Assembly: GCA_021793155.1 (NCBI GenBank)
Contig: JAJYTF010000017.1
Coordinates: forward strand, 1 to 64,000
DNA: 64,000 bases
Direction of reading: 5' to 3'
Source of the DNA: Pseudomonadota bacterium
GTDB taxonomy: Bacteria > Pseudomonadota > Alphaproteobacteria > Rhodospirillales > Magnetospirillaceae
How positions within the stretch are numbered: the stretch's first letter is position 1; every line of letters starts with the position of its first letter. A program made the position numbers and the translations under genes. Below the pieces are notes generated by a model that was not told the origin of the DNA, made no database searches, and saw only the letters and a program-made list of their open reading frames with translations. Below, one piece after another: positions 46,703-55,163 of this stretch.

Positions 46703-47206
46703 ATGTCCGCCAGGGGTCACCACGCGTTGCTTAAGATTTGGCATGCCTGGATCGCCGGGGCGTTTCTCGTCGCCTATGTGACGGCGGACGAGGACACCTA
46801 TGCGATGCACCTGTTCGCCGGCTATGCGGTGCTCGCCGCCGTTGCCGCGCGCCTGCTGGCCGGTGCCCTTGCCCCGGCCTCAAATCCGCTGCGCCTGCCG
46901 CGGCCAAGTCTGCGGGCGGCCCTGTCCTGGTTGGCCGAGCGCCGGGGGCGCCACCCGCTGTTCGCGTGGTTCGCCGCCGTGCTGCCTACGATCGTCGGCA
47001 TTTCCGCTGTCTCCGGCGCGTTGGCCGACGGCACCCCCTGGCTGGAAAGTCCGCACGAGGCGGTATCCGAAGCGGCCCTGTGGGTGATTTTCGGCCATAT
47101 CGCCTTCGTTTCCGCCATCTATGGCGGCAGACGCCTGTGGCGGCGGCTGAGCGCTGCATTGTCCGGCAGCCGTTCGACCTTTCGTTCCAAGGAGCAATCC
47201 CCATGA
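46703..47206 (+). CDS. Cytochrome b561-type membrane protein of the SHP cluster
   Basis: The 167-residue protein has four likely membrane helices and paired His residues (KIWHAWIAG; AMHLFAGY; SPHEAVSEAALWVIFGHIAF) typical of the bacterial dihaem b561/Ni-Fe hydrogenase b family. It should accept electrons from the quinone pool and reduce the periplasmic cytochromes encoded next. Its TGA overlaps the next ATG (ATGA). Confidence 0.87.
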   Translation: MSARGHHALLKIWHAWIAGAFLVAYVTADEDTYAMHLFAGYAVLAAVAARLLAGALAPASNPLRLPRPSLRAALSWLAERRGRHPLFAWFAAVLPTIVGISAVSGALADGTPWLESPHEAVSEAALWVIFGHIAFVSAIYGGRRLWRRLSAALSGSRSTFRSKEQSP

Positions 47207-47622
47207 TCCGTTCTGTCCTGATCGCCGCGACGCTGGCGGCTGTGCCGTTTGCGGCGATGGCCGGCGCCCCTCGGCGCGACGCCATCCTGTCCGACTACGC
47301 CACTCAGGCCAGTCAGGCGAACCCCGGTTTCTCCGGGTTTTCCGCCCAGCGCGGCGAGCTTCTGTTTCGGACTCGCTGGGCCGGCGGCGACGAACGGACG
47401 CCGTCCTGCACCGCCTGCCATACCGACCGCCCGCAGGGGCCGGGCCGCAACGCCAAGACCGGACGCCCCATCGAGCCGGTGGCGGTGTCGGTCAATCCTA
47501 AGCGCTTCACCGACATGGCCGAGGTGGAGAAGCATTTCTCCCGCGACTGCAAGAGCGTGCTGGGACGGCCCTGCACGCCGCTCGAAAAGGGCGACTACGT
47601 CACCTTCATGGCGGGGCAGTGA
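47203..47622 (+). CDS. Sphaeroides haem protein-type cytochrome c (SHP, DUF1924)
   Basis: The 139-residue protein has a signal peptide ending AAMAGAP, one haem site PSCTACHTDRP, and the DUF1924 features DYATQASQANPGFSGFSAQR, PVAVSVNPKRFTD and a second Cys pair (RDCKSVLGRPC) that can form a disulfide. SHP is a high-spin cytochrome whose Asn haem ligand is displaced on reduction, letting it bind O2 or NO. The b561-SHP-dihaem cytochrome order supports the call. Confidence 0.88.
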   Translation: MIRSVLIAATLAAVPFAAMAGAPRRDAILSDYATQASQANPGFSGFSAQRGELLFRTRWAGGDERTPSCTACHTDRPQGPGRNAKTGRPIEPVAVSVNPKRFTDMAEVEKHFSRDCKSVLGRPCTPLEKGDYVTFMAGQ

Positions 47623-47623
47623 G

Positions 47624-48091
47624 ATGCGCTCGAAGTTGCCGCTGGCCGCAGCCATTCTGCTGTTCGCCGCTCCGCTGCGTGCCGAGGAGAAATCGGTGCC
47701 GGCAATCGCCGATCCGCTGGTCAGGCAGGAATGCGGATCCTGTCACATGGCCTTCCAGCCGGTGTTTCTGCCGGCCCGTTCGTGGAATCGCATCATGGAC
47801 GAACTGGCCAATCATTTCGGCGAGGACGCCAGCCTGCCGCCGGACAAGGCACAACGCATCCGCGCCTACCTGACCGCCAATGCCGGGGACGCGGCCGGCG
47901 GCGGGTGGGCGCGGCGCTATATGCGCTGGGTGGCCGAGAGCGGAACCCCCCTGCGGATCACTGCGAACCCCGCCTTCGAGCGCAAGCACCGCTTACCCGA
48001 CGCCGTGTGGAAGGATCCCAAGGTGGTGACCAAGTCCAATTGTCCGGCCTGCCATACCCAGGCCGAGAAGGGATGGTTCGACGATGACTGA
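47624..48091 (+). CDS. Dihaem cytochrome c (DHC type)
   Basis: The 155-residue protein has a signal peptide, two haem sites (RQECGSCHMAF about 37 and SNCPACHTQAEKGWF near the C terminus) and RYMRWVAESGTPLRITANP between. In other proteobacteria DHC reduces SHP. ATG 47624 lies two bases after the SHP stop. Confidence 0.88.
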   Translation: MRSKLPLAAAILLFAAPLRAEEKSVPAIADPLVRQECGSCHMAFQPVFLPARSWNRIMDELANHFGEDASLPPDKAQRIRAYLTANAGDAAGGGWARRYMRWVAESGTPLRITANPAFERKHRLPDAVWKDPKVVTKSNCPACHTQAEKGWFDDD

Positions 48092-48234
48092 AACCGAGGG
48101 CGGGGGGGTTCCGTAATCTGGGGGCGTGTGTATGGGCGACCTCATTCATCTGCGGTTTAAGCGCGGGGGGCTAACATACGATCCTCCGTCGGCGAGGTGG
48201 TTCTCGCCACACTGCAACACCGAGGAGTGCAGAG

Positions 48235-49263
48235 ATGCGTCCAATCATCCTTGCGGCCGCCGCCCTGGTCGCCGCCAGTAGCGCCGTGCATGCGGCAGAC
48301 GATCTGATGAAGCGGTCGACCGAACTGTTCGCCCCGATCGCCGGCCCCGGCCCGGAAGCCAAGGCGGCCAGCCGGACCATGATCGAACTGGGCAAGAGCC
48401 TTTATTTCGATCCGCGCGTCTCGGCCAGCGGGCTGATCAGCTGCAACAGCTGCCACAATGTGGGAGGGGGCGGCGTCGACGGCATGGAGACCTCGGTCGG
48501 CCATGCCTGGGCCAAAGGGCCGCGCAACGCCCCCACCGTCCTCAACGCCACCTTCAATGCCAGCCAGTTCTGGGACGGCCGTGCGCCGAACCTGAAGGAG
48601 CAGGCCAAGGGTCCGGTCCAGGCCGGGGTCGAGATGAACAACACTCCCGACCGTGTCGAGGCGACGCTGAAGAGCATGCCGGCCTATGTGGCCCAATTCG
48701 CCAAGGCCTTCCCCAAAGAAAAGCAGCCGGTGACCTTCGACAACATGGCCACCGCCATCGCTGCCTTCGAAGCCACTCTGGTCACCCCCGATGCTCCCTT
48801 CGACCGCTACCTGAAGGGCGACGCCAAAGCGTTGACCGCCCAGCAGAAGAAGGGCCTGGCGACATTCATCGACAGCGGCTGCGCCAGCTGCCATTCGGGC
48901 GTCAACCTGGGCGGCGGCAGCTTCCAGAAGTTCGGTGTGGCGGGCGACCCGCCCGAGGCCGCGCGCCCCGGCGCCGACAAAGGCCGCGAGAAGGTGACCT
49001 CGAATCCCGACGATGCTTTCGTCTTCCGCGTGCCGACGCTGCGCAACGTCGCCCTCACCGCGCCCTATTTCCATTCGGGCAAGATTCGCTCGCTGGACCA
49101 GGCGGTGCGCATCATGGCCGAGTCCCAACTGGGCAAGACGCTGTCGGATGCCGAAGCCGCCGACGTGGTCGCGTTCCTCGACAGCCTGACCGGCCGCCAG
49201 CCGCAGGTCACCCTGCCGGTGCTGCCGCCCAGCACGGCGACGACACCGGCGCCCAGCCTGTGA
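48235..49263 (+). CDS. Dihaem cytochrome c peroxidase (CCP/MauG family)
   Basis: The 342-residue protein has a signal peptide (AAAALVAASSAVHA), haem sites ISCNSCHNVG and SGCASCHSGV, the EMNNTPDRV calcium/peroxidase loop region and FRVPTLRNVALTAPYFHSG. It reduces H2O2 in the periplasm with electrons from cytochromes c. Downstream is a long palindrome. A 143-bp gap separates it from the dihaem cytochrome, so it may be a separate transcript. Confidence 0.93.
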   Translation: MRPIILAAAALVAASSAVHAADDLMKRSTELFAPIAGPGPEAKAASRTMIELGKSLYFDPRVSASGLISCNSCHNVGGGGVDGMETSVGHAWAKGPRNAPTVLNATFNASQFWDGRAPNLKEQAKGPVQAGVEMNNTPDRVEATLKSMPAYVAQFAKAFPKEKQPVTFDNMATAIAAFEATLVTPDAPFDRYLKGDAKALTAQQKKGLATFIDSGCASCHSGVNLGGGSFQKFGVAGDPPEAARPGADKGREKVTSNPDDAFVFRVPTLRNVALTAPYFHSGKIRSLDQAVRIMAESQLGKTLSDAEAADVVAFLDSLTGRQPQVTLPVLPPSTATTPAPSL

Positions 49264-49272
49264 AGCGGACCG

Positions 49273-49347
49273 TCATGGCGAGCCGAAGCGGAGCGATCCC
49301 AAGCCAGACCGACAGGGTTGGATCGCTCCGCCATCGGCTCGCCATGA
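49273..49347. repeat. Large intergenic palindrome after the peroxidase gene
   Basis: TCATGGCGAGCCGA (49273-49286) pairs perfectly with 49334-49347, and GGAGCGATCC (49290-49299) with GGATCGCTCC (49320-49329), giving a stem of 24 pairs with one internal bulge. It lies between the convergent peroxidase and sdhD genes and may end both transcripts. Confidence 0.65.
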
Positions 49348-49494
49348 TGGGCTCTACCTAAAGCGTGACGCGACCGCATTGAATCGCGCTCTTGCGCCCC
49401 AAGCAGTGTCAGCCCCTCCGGTCGCGGCAGGCTCAAACGCCGCTCGGGCTTGTCGCGGCGTTCAACTTCGAAGAGAGGCGAAAATGCTCTATCG

Positions 49495-49851
49495 CTACGC
49501 GCGCGTCGCCACCCGCAGCACGGCCAGCAGCCCGGCCGCCCCAAGGGCCCAGCAGGCGAGCCGCAGCAGGATCAGAGACGCGACCTTCGCGCCCCTGTGG
49601 TGAACATAATCCTCGATGACGGATTGCACTCCGAGGACCAGATGTGCGAAGCCGGCGACGAGGAAGAGCACCATGGCGGCGGCGGGAAACAGCGATCCCA
49701 ACCAGGCGGAGGCCTGGTCGTATCCCAGTCCCAGATGGCCAATCAGCCCGGCCACGAACCACAGGCCCAGGGGAACCAGACCGAATGCGCTCAGCCGCTG
49801 CACCAGCCAGGCGCCGGTCCCGTGCTTTGCCGAGCCCAATCGATAAGCCAT
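49495..49851 (-). CDS. sdhD: Succinate dehydrogenase membrane anchor subunit D
   Basis: The 118-residue protein has three membrane helices; the segment GFAHLVLGVQSVIEDYVHH matches the haem/quinone region of SdhD (HxxxGxxxVxxDYxH). It follows sdhC by 18 bp. No sdhA or sdhB follows within the window; the next gene is the convergent peroxidase. Confidence 0.9.
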   Translation of the reverse strand: MAYRLGSAKHGTGAWLVQRLSAFGLVPLGLWFVAGLIGHLGLGYDQASAWLGSLFPAAAMVLFLVAGFAHLVLGVQSVIEDYVHHRGAKVASLILLRLACWALGAAGLLAVLRVATRA

Positions 49852-49869
49852 CTGTCCGCTCCCTTCCGC

Positions 49870-50268
49870 TTACGGCCCCAGGACGGTGTAGGCCGCGGCC
49901 CAGCTCACGAGGCTCAGCAGGAGGCTGGCCGCCAGCACGGCCCATCCGCTGGCATAAGCGGTATCCAGCCGGTAGCCCAGCCCGAGGTCCCAGAACAGAT
50001 GCCGCAGACCGTTGGTCAGGTGGAACCAGAAGGCGAAGCTCCAGCCGACCAGCAGGACACGACCGATCCAGGAGGCGAAGAATCCGTCGGCCACGGCAAA
50101 GGGTTGGGGGCCGGCGGCCAGGGCGATCAGCCACCAGACCAGGAAGACGCTGCCGATTCCAAGCCAGATGCCGGTCAGGCGATGCCAGATGGACAACAGC
50201 GAAGTCATTTGGGGTCGATAGACCTGGATGTGGGGGGACATCGGTCGTGGCCGCATCGCTCTCGCCAT
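49870..50268 (-). CDS. sdhC: Succinate dehydrogenase cytochrome b556 subunit C
   Basis: The 132-residue protein has the signature SPHIQVYRPQMTSLLSIWHR and the haem-ligand region FHLTNGLRHLFWDLG, with three membrane helices. The start may be ATG 50268 or ATG 50241 (MSPHIQVYRPQ). With SdhD it anchors SdhAB in complex II. Confidence 0.93.
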   Translation of the reverse strand: MARAMRPRPMSPHIQVYRPQMTSLLSIWHRLTGIWLGIGSVFLVWWLIALAAGPQPFAVADGFFASWIGRVLLVGWSFAFWFHLTNGLRHLFWDLGLGYRLDTAYASGWAVLAASLLLSLVSWAAAYTVLGP

Positions 50269-50276
50269 CCCGTGGG

Positions 50277-50423
50277 TTAAAGAATCGCCGCGACGACCAG
50301 GCAGGCCAGGATGACCACCGCCGTGGTCGTCATCACCGATTGCTGGAGGCTGGGGCCCGAAGCCCTGGCCAGCAGTTGGTCGCTGCGGGCACAGGCGTCG
50401 AAAACGGTCTTGGGGGTTGTCAT
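50277..50423 (-). CDS. Possible small membrane protein upstream of sdhC (48 aa)
   Basis: The frame from ATG 50423 to TAA 50277 encodes a short soluble part (MTTPKTVFDACARSDQLL) and one membrane helix (TTTAVVILACLVVAAIL) ending at the C terminus. It ends 8 bp before the longer sdhC start. No clear ribosome-binding site is seen. The tail-anchored layout is protein-like, but evidence is modest. Confidence 0.4.
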   Translation of the reverse strand: MTTPKTVFDACARSDQLLARASGPSLQQSVMTTTAVVILACLVVAAIL

Positions 50424-50534
50424 GGCGGCGATGTTGGTTTGCCGCCGGGTGTTGTCAATTGACCGGAGGGGCAGACTGTTTGATCTGCCGGCCGCCAGAA
50501 TTGCGGCGTCGTTGTGGACGGCGGCACGTCCGGT

Positions 50535-52055
50535 TCAAGGATCGCTTCGGCGCGGTCTCGTACGGTCGGCAGCGTTGCGCAAGGGCAGTTCGGGAATCCA
50601 TAACGCCGCCAGGAAGGCCAGGGCGGCGATGGCTCCACCGGCCACCAGGCTTGTGCCGATGGCGTCGCGGTAGGTGCCGATGACGGCGGCTCGCTCGCCG
50701 GCCGCCAGGGCGGCGATGCGCTCGACGCTCTGGTCGGCTACGCCGCCCAGGCCTGTGGCCTTCAGCCGCCCGGTGACGATGGCACCGGAAAGGGCCACAC
50801 CCACCGCGCTGCCGAGGGAGCGGAAGAAAATGGCCGCCGAAGTGGCCGCGCCCAGGTCGCGGTGGTCCACCGCATTCTGGATGGCGACGGTCAGGTTGGG
50901 CATGGCCAGGCCGAGCCCCAGGCCGAGAACCACCAGGCAGGCTTCGATGCCTAGGACGCCCTCGCTTTTCGTCGCCAGCCAGGCCATGACGAAGAAGGCG
51001 CCCGCCGAGGCGCTCAGCCCGATCAGCGGCAGAACCTTGTAGCGGCCGGTGCGCGATACCAGCTGGCCGCCCAGGATCGAGGCGACCAGCACGCCGGCCA
51101 TCAGGGGCGAGATAAACAGTCCGGCCCGTGTCGCCGATTCGCCCATCACCAGCTGGAAGAACAGCGGCATGAAGATCAATGTGCCGAACATGGCGACGGC
51201 GTTGAGCGCCATCACCAGTGTCGCCAGGCGGAAGACGGTGTTGCGGAACAGATGCAAGGGCAGGATCGGCAGTTCGACGGTGCGTTCCCAGCCGATCAGC
51301 ACGACCACCAGGACCGCCACACCCGCCGCCAGGCCGCCGGCCGGCGCCGAAAACCAGGGAAAGGCCGTGCCGCTCCAACTGAGCAGCAGCAGCAGGGCGG
51401 TGGTCCCCAGGGTGAGCAGCGTGGCGCCGGCATAGTCGATGCGATGCGACAGCCGGCGCGATGGATGGCGCAGGCCGGCGGTGATCAGGCCGACGGCCAC
51501 CCCGCCGACCGGCAGGTTGACATAGAAGATCCAGCGCCAGGAGAGCAGGTCGGTGATCACCCCGCCGAGCAGGGGGCCGACGACGCTGCAGACGCTGAAC
51601 ACGGCGACGAACAGACCCTGGTAGCGACCGCGCTGGCGAGGTTCCACCAGATCGCCGACGGTGGTCTGTACCAGCGGCAACAGGCCGCCGGCACCCAATC
51701 CCTGGATCGCGCGGAAAGCGATCAGCCCGCCCAGCGACTGCGCCAGGCCGCACAGTGCCGACCCGGCGAGGAACAGGGCGACGGCCAGGTAGAACAAGGC
51801 CTTGCGCCCGTACATGTCGGACAGCTTGCCGTAAAGCGGCGTGGTCGCCGTCGAGGTCAGGATGAAGGCGGTGACCACCCAGGACAGGTGCGACAACCCG
51901 CCCAGATCGCCGACGATACGGGGCAGGGCGGTGCTGACGATGTTCTGGTCGAGGGCCGCCAGCGCCAATATCAGCATCAGCCCGGGCAGGACCGTCAGGA
52001 ATTCCCGACGGGCAGCGGACCCGGGAGGTTCCGTCATGAGTTTCTGCTCGGGCAT
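50535..52055 (-). CDS. MFS multidrug efflux transporter, DHA2 (EmrB/QacA) family
   Basis: The 506-residue protein has about 14 membrane helices, ALDQNIVSTALPRIVGDLGG (helix-1 motif D1), LYGKLSDMYGRKALF (motif A) and GPLLGGVITDLLSWRWIFYV (motif C). It should export drugs or lipophilic compounds using the proton gradient. No partner EmrA is adjacent. An ATG six codons later is an alternative start. Confidence 0.92.
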   Translation of the reverse strand: MPEQKLMTEPPGSAARREFLTVLPGLMLILALAALDQNIVSTALPRIVGDLGGLSHLSWVVTAFILTSTATTPLYGKLSDMYGRKALFYLAVALFLAGSALCGLAQSLGGLIAFRAIQGLGAGGLLPLVQTTVGDLVEPRQRGRYQGLFVAVFSVCSVVGPLLGGVITDLLSWRWIFYVNLPVGGVAVGLITAGLRHPSRRLSHRIDYAGATLLTLGTTALLLLLSWSGTAFPWFSAPAGGLAAGVAVLVVVLIGWERTVELPILPLHLFRNTVFRLATLVMALNAVAMFGTLIFMPLFFQLVMGESATRAGLFISPLMAGVLVASILGGQLVSRTGRYKVLPLIGLSASAGAFFVMAWLATKSEGVLGIEACLVVLGLGLGLAMPNLTVAIQNAVDHRDLGAATSAAIFFRSLGSAVGVALSGAIVTGRLKATGLGGVADQSVERIAALAAGERAAVIGTYRDAIGTSLVAGGAIAALAFLAALWIPELPLRNAADRTRPRRSDP

Positions 52056-52297
52056 CTGGGCGCACTCACCGGCTTAGCGGATGGACGGCCATCCTTTTAC
52101 CCGGCTTGCGGAAAATGGGCCAGAAGGGATGGGCCGATTTTCGCGGGCTCGACAGGCCGCAGCGGGGCATGGCCGATGATCGGAGCGGCGCGGGAGGAGA
52201 GGGCCCGCGCATCTTTGCGCCGTCTGGAAAGCTGCCGCGGTCGTTCCGACATTAGACGGCAGGGCAGGTATCGGCTGCCCTTCCCAGAGGCTACCCA

Positions 52298-52531
52298 ATG
52301 GCGACACGTTCCGTAGGGGCCCTTGTCGAGGACGTCTTGGCGGCAGTTCCTGGCCAGCAGGCGGACAAACTGCGCGATGAGGCCATAGGTCTCGCGCTCA
52401 ACCTGTTGCTCGAGCCCGCGGAAATTGCTGCTCTGCTCGCTGAACTCGAAGCCCGGACCGGGACGAAGCTGGAACGGCGAACCCAACGCCGCGCCGGCCA
52501 TCCCGCTTCGGGGCGCTTTGGATGCTTCTGA
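52298..52531 (+). CDS. Small hypothetical protein (77 aa)
   Basis: ATG 52298 follows AGAGG. The product (VEDVLAAVPGQQADKLRDEA onward) looks helical, with a basic C-terminal third. It is not recognisable. Flanking gaps 52056-52297 and 52532-52793 hold nothing else convincing; the second is AT-rich just before the kinase gene and probably carries its promoter. Confidence 0.45.
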   Translation: MATRSVGALVEDVLAAVPGQQADKLRDEAIGLALNLLLEPAEIAALLAELEARTGTKLERRTQRRAGHPASGRFGCF

Positions 52532-52793
52532 CAGCGGTCCGGCGGCCGGAAGATTTTGAGAGGGACTTTCCAATCGAGATATCGGATTGGCGAGTCTGTC
52601 ACCGATGCAAGATCCGATCACGTTTGAGCGGCTGCCGCCGTAAAGTTCCGCTACCCAAAAGCATAGAGGTGCTCATCGCTCAATATGACTACCTATTCTG
52701 GCGAATTATAATGACTGATGTAGTCGCCAAATTCGTCATAAATATGAATAGCTGTGCAACCGCAGTTGCCGATACAGTCCGGCGCAGACGCAA

Positions 52794-54311
52794 ATGGCCC
52801 ATGATCAAAGTCGAGACAAGTTGGCGCGGCTTGTTGGTGATGCAAAGATCATCCTGTGGGAATGTTCCGTTCCGAGCCTTGCCTTTACCTATGTCTCGCC
52901 TCAAGCAGAGACTATTTTGGGCTACCCGCTGGAACGGTGGCAGGAGCCTGGTTTTTGGATTGGTGTCATTCATCCTGACGATCGGGATGCGACGATAGCG
53001 TACTGCGCCGAACGAACCAGGCGGGGGCAGGACCACGAGTTCGAATACCGATTGGTTGCCGCGGATGGCCATGCGGTGTGGGTCCGGGACATCGTCACCG
53101 TGATCCGAGGCGGCGACGGGAAGCCTGAATCCCTGCGCGGAGCAATGATGGATATCTCGTCGCTGGTGGAGGCGCGGGCTCGTGCCGAGGCTGCCAGTCA
53201 GGCCAAGACCAGGTTCCTGGCAGCGGCCAGTCACGACCTTCGCCAGCCGGTCCAAGCCATGAGGCTGATCCTACACCTCTTGATCAAGCGCCCGGTTGAC
53301 TGCAAAACAGCGCAACTCCTCGACCGGATGCAGGAAGCATTGGCTTCCACCGAGGGGATGTTGACAAAGCTGATGGAGTTCGCGGCACTCCAGTCAGGGA
53401 AAGTTGCGGTGACGCGGCAACAGTTCCGGATTGACGAAGTCGTCGGCAAAGTCGGTCGGGAATTGTCCGGGGAAGCGGCGGCCAAAGGTCTTCGCCTCAG
53501 GATATCGAGCGCTCCGTACATCACCGATTCGGATCCTGTCCTGGTGGAGGGGGTGATCCGCAATCTGGCCTCCAATGCCATTCGTTACACCGACAAGGGT
53601 GGCATCCTGATCGGTATTCGCCGGCGCAACGGCGGCCTAGCTGCCGTCGTCTATGATACGGGGCCGGGGATTCCTGTGAACATGCAGTCGGCGGTGTTCG
53701 AGGAATTCCAGCAAATTGGAAACCCTGAACGGGACCGCAGCAAGGGGATGGGGCTGGGGTTGGCGATTGTGGCGCGGATCGCGGAGCTTCTCGGGCACAC
53801 CATCGGATTGCGCTCGGTCGAGGGGAAGGGCTCGGCGTTCCGGGTCGAGCTCCCGTATGTCCGAAAAGTCGTGGATTTGTCCGAGGCGCATAAACACAAT
53901 ACTCCGCTGCGACGGATCATGCTCGTTGAGGATGATGATCTGCAGGCCATGGCATTGACGCGGCTCCTGGAAGATTCCGGGTTCTCAGTGAATCGGGCTG
54001 CCAATGCGGAAGAGGCTTTACATTTACTGGATAGATCGAGTCCTGATTTGCTGTTGACCGACTATCGCCTGCCGGGTGGCTTATCCGGCATCCAAGCCAT
54101 CACCCTGGTCAGGGAGAGGACCCACCGGTTCATTCCGGCCATTCTGGTAACCGGAGACACGCAGTCTGTCATCGCGGAAGAAGCTGCAATGGCAGCCATC
54201 GCCGTCCTCCACAAGCCCTATCCTCCCGAGACGCTGATCGACGTGGTCAATCAGCGGTTTTCGGAGAAAACGCGGGCAGGGGGAAATCCGCGACAGACTG
54301 AGACAGGCTGA
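52794..54311 (+). CDS. Soluble PAS hybrid histidine kinase
   Basis: The 505-residue protein has an N-terminal PAS domain (about 15-125; YVSPQAETILGYPLERW, HPDDRDATIAYC), HisKA with AAASHDLRQPVQAMRL, HATPase_c (NLASNAIRYTDKG; GMGLGLAIVARIAEL) and a C-terminal receiver (IMLVEDDDLQ; phospho-Asp in LLLTDYRLPGG; Lys in VLHKPYPPE). No membrane segment is seen. It closely resembles the C-terminal half of the 37.9-kb hybrid kinase (shared ASHDLRQPVQA and GNPERDR), so they are paralogues. It ends four bases before the first tRNA fragment. Confidence 0.9.
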   Translation: MAHDQSRDKLARLVGDAKIILWECSVPSLAFTYVSPQAETILGYPLERWQEPGFWIGVIHPDDRDATIAYCAERTRRGQDHEFEYRLVAADGHAVWVRDIVTVIRGGDGKPESLRGAMMDISSLVEARARAEAASQAKTRFLAAASHDLRQPVQAMRLILHLLIKRPVDCKTAQLLDRMQEALASTEGMLTKLMEFAALQSGKVAVTRQQFRIDEVVGKVGRELSGEAAAKGLRLRISSAPYITDSDPVLVEGVIRNLASNAIRYTDKGGILIGIRRRNGGLAAVVYDTGPGIPVNMQSAVFEEFQQIGNPERDRSKGMGLGLAIVARIAELLGHTIGLRSVEGKGSAFRVELPYVRKVVDLSEAHKHNTPLRRIMLVEDDDLQAMALTRLLEDSGFSVNRAANAEEALHLLDRSSPDLLLTDYRLPGGLSGIQAITLVRERTHRFIPAILVTGDTQSVIAEEAAMAAIAVLHKPYPPETLIDVVNQRFSEKTRAGGNPRQTETG

Positions 54312-54314
54312 AAC

Positions 54315-54360
54315 TGGTGCGCCCGGCGGGATTCGAACCCACGTCCCCAGGATTAGGAAT
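54315..54360 (-). repeat. tRNA-Arg(CCU) 3'-end fragment, probable attachment-site copy 1
   Basis: On the minus strand this reads from the anticodon loop (TTCCTAA) through the T arm (GTGGGTTCGAATCCC) to the acceptor end with CCA. The 5' half of a tRNA is absent. It matches 55694-55739 with one mismatch in 46 bases in the same orientation, the hallmark of integration into a tRNA 3' end. Confidence 0.8.
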
Positions 54361-54379
54361 TTTGGTATCGGGTATCAAC

Positions 54380-54682
54380 CTACGCGATCGCCCCGATTCC
54401 CTTGCGCTCTATGATATCGAGCAACTTCGCGGATGGCCCGCGCGGACGCTTCGCGCCTTGCTCCCATTGCCGAACGGTGCTCGGTGCCACGCCAAGATGT
54501 GCCGCGAAGACGGTTTGACTCATTCGCGTGCTGGCCCGGATCCGGCGGACGTCTTCCGGGCTATAGATCTTCGACGGTGGCAGGCACAGAACATCGAACT
54601 CGCGCATGGTGATGTCGTCAATCACTCCCGACTTGAAAAGGCCGCGTGCGTTTTCGTGGATGTTCTCAAGAACCTTCGACAT
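54380..54682 (-). CDS. XRE-family antitoxin (NadS/HigA-like)
   Basis: The 100-residue protein has a C-terminal helix-turn-helix (RMSQTVFAAHLGVAPSTVRQ, WEQGAKRP) after an N-terminal region with DDITMREFDVLCLPP. Its start overlaps the toxin gene end by 17 bases, toxin first, as in HigBA-type loci. It should neutralise the toxin and repress the promoter. Confidence 0.88.
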   Translation of the reverse strand: MSKVLENIHENARGLFKSGVIDDITMREFDVLCLPPSKIYSPEDVRRIRASTRMSQTVFAAHLGVAPSTVRQWEQGAKRPRGPSAKLLDIIERKGIGAIA

Positions 54683-55049
54683 GCTCCAACAACTCCGCCA
54701 ATTCGCCGTCTGCGACAAGTTTCTCGATGGCCTTTTCGTCAAGGGCCATCAGCGCATCTGCAAACCGTCTGAAAGCCTTTAATTCGCGGCCTGTAATGCT
54801 TGTCTTCTCGTTTTTGGCAAAGCCCTCGAGGAAGACCAACCTCTCACCTGCCTGGAAGGCGATAATGGTCCGAATGCCGCCGCGTTTACCTCGGCCCTCC
54901 GCTCCCAGGCGCTTCTTGATCAGCCAGCCGCCCAGCCGGGCATCGATCAACCCGCACTCGATTTCTCGAACCGCCGCAAGAAGGTCTTCGTCAAGGACAC
55001 CTTCTTTTGCCGCCCAGCGCGTAAACGTCTTGACCTTGAAGCTCCGCAT
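54666..55049 (-). CDS. RelE/ParE-superfamily toxin (PF06296-like)
   Basis: The 127-residue protein has FTRWAAKEGVLDEDLLAAVR, LGGWLIKKRLGAEGRGKRGG and RTIIAFQAGERLVFLEGFAK, the pattern of RelE-type mRNA interferases paired with XRE antitoxins. ATG 55049 (MRSFKVKTFTRWA) is the natural start. It lies between the two tRNA fragments. Confidence 0.88.
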   Translation of the reverse strand: MRSFKVKTFTRWAAKEGVLDEDLLAAVREIECGLIDARLGGWLIKKRLGAEGRGKRGGIRTIIAFQAGERLVFLEGFAKNEKTSITGRELKAFRRFADALMALDEKAIEKLVADGELAELLEHVEGS

Positions 55050-55163
55050 CGAAGCGCAGGGTATCACGAAGTGATATGGTGTGCGAGGGCTCCTCGACAA
55101 ACGTGGCGCTCGCCGCGCATTCGGTTCGCCGCCGAAGAAAGGCAATTGCAGTCAATCAATGGA

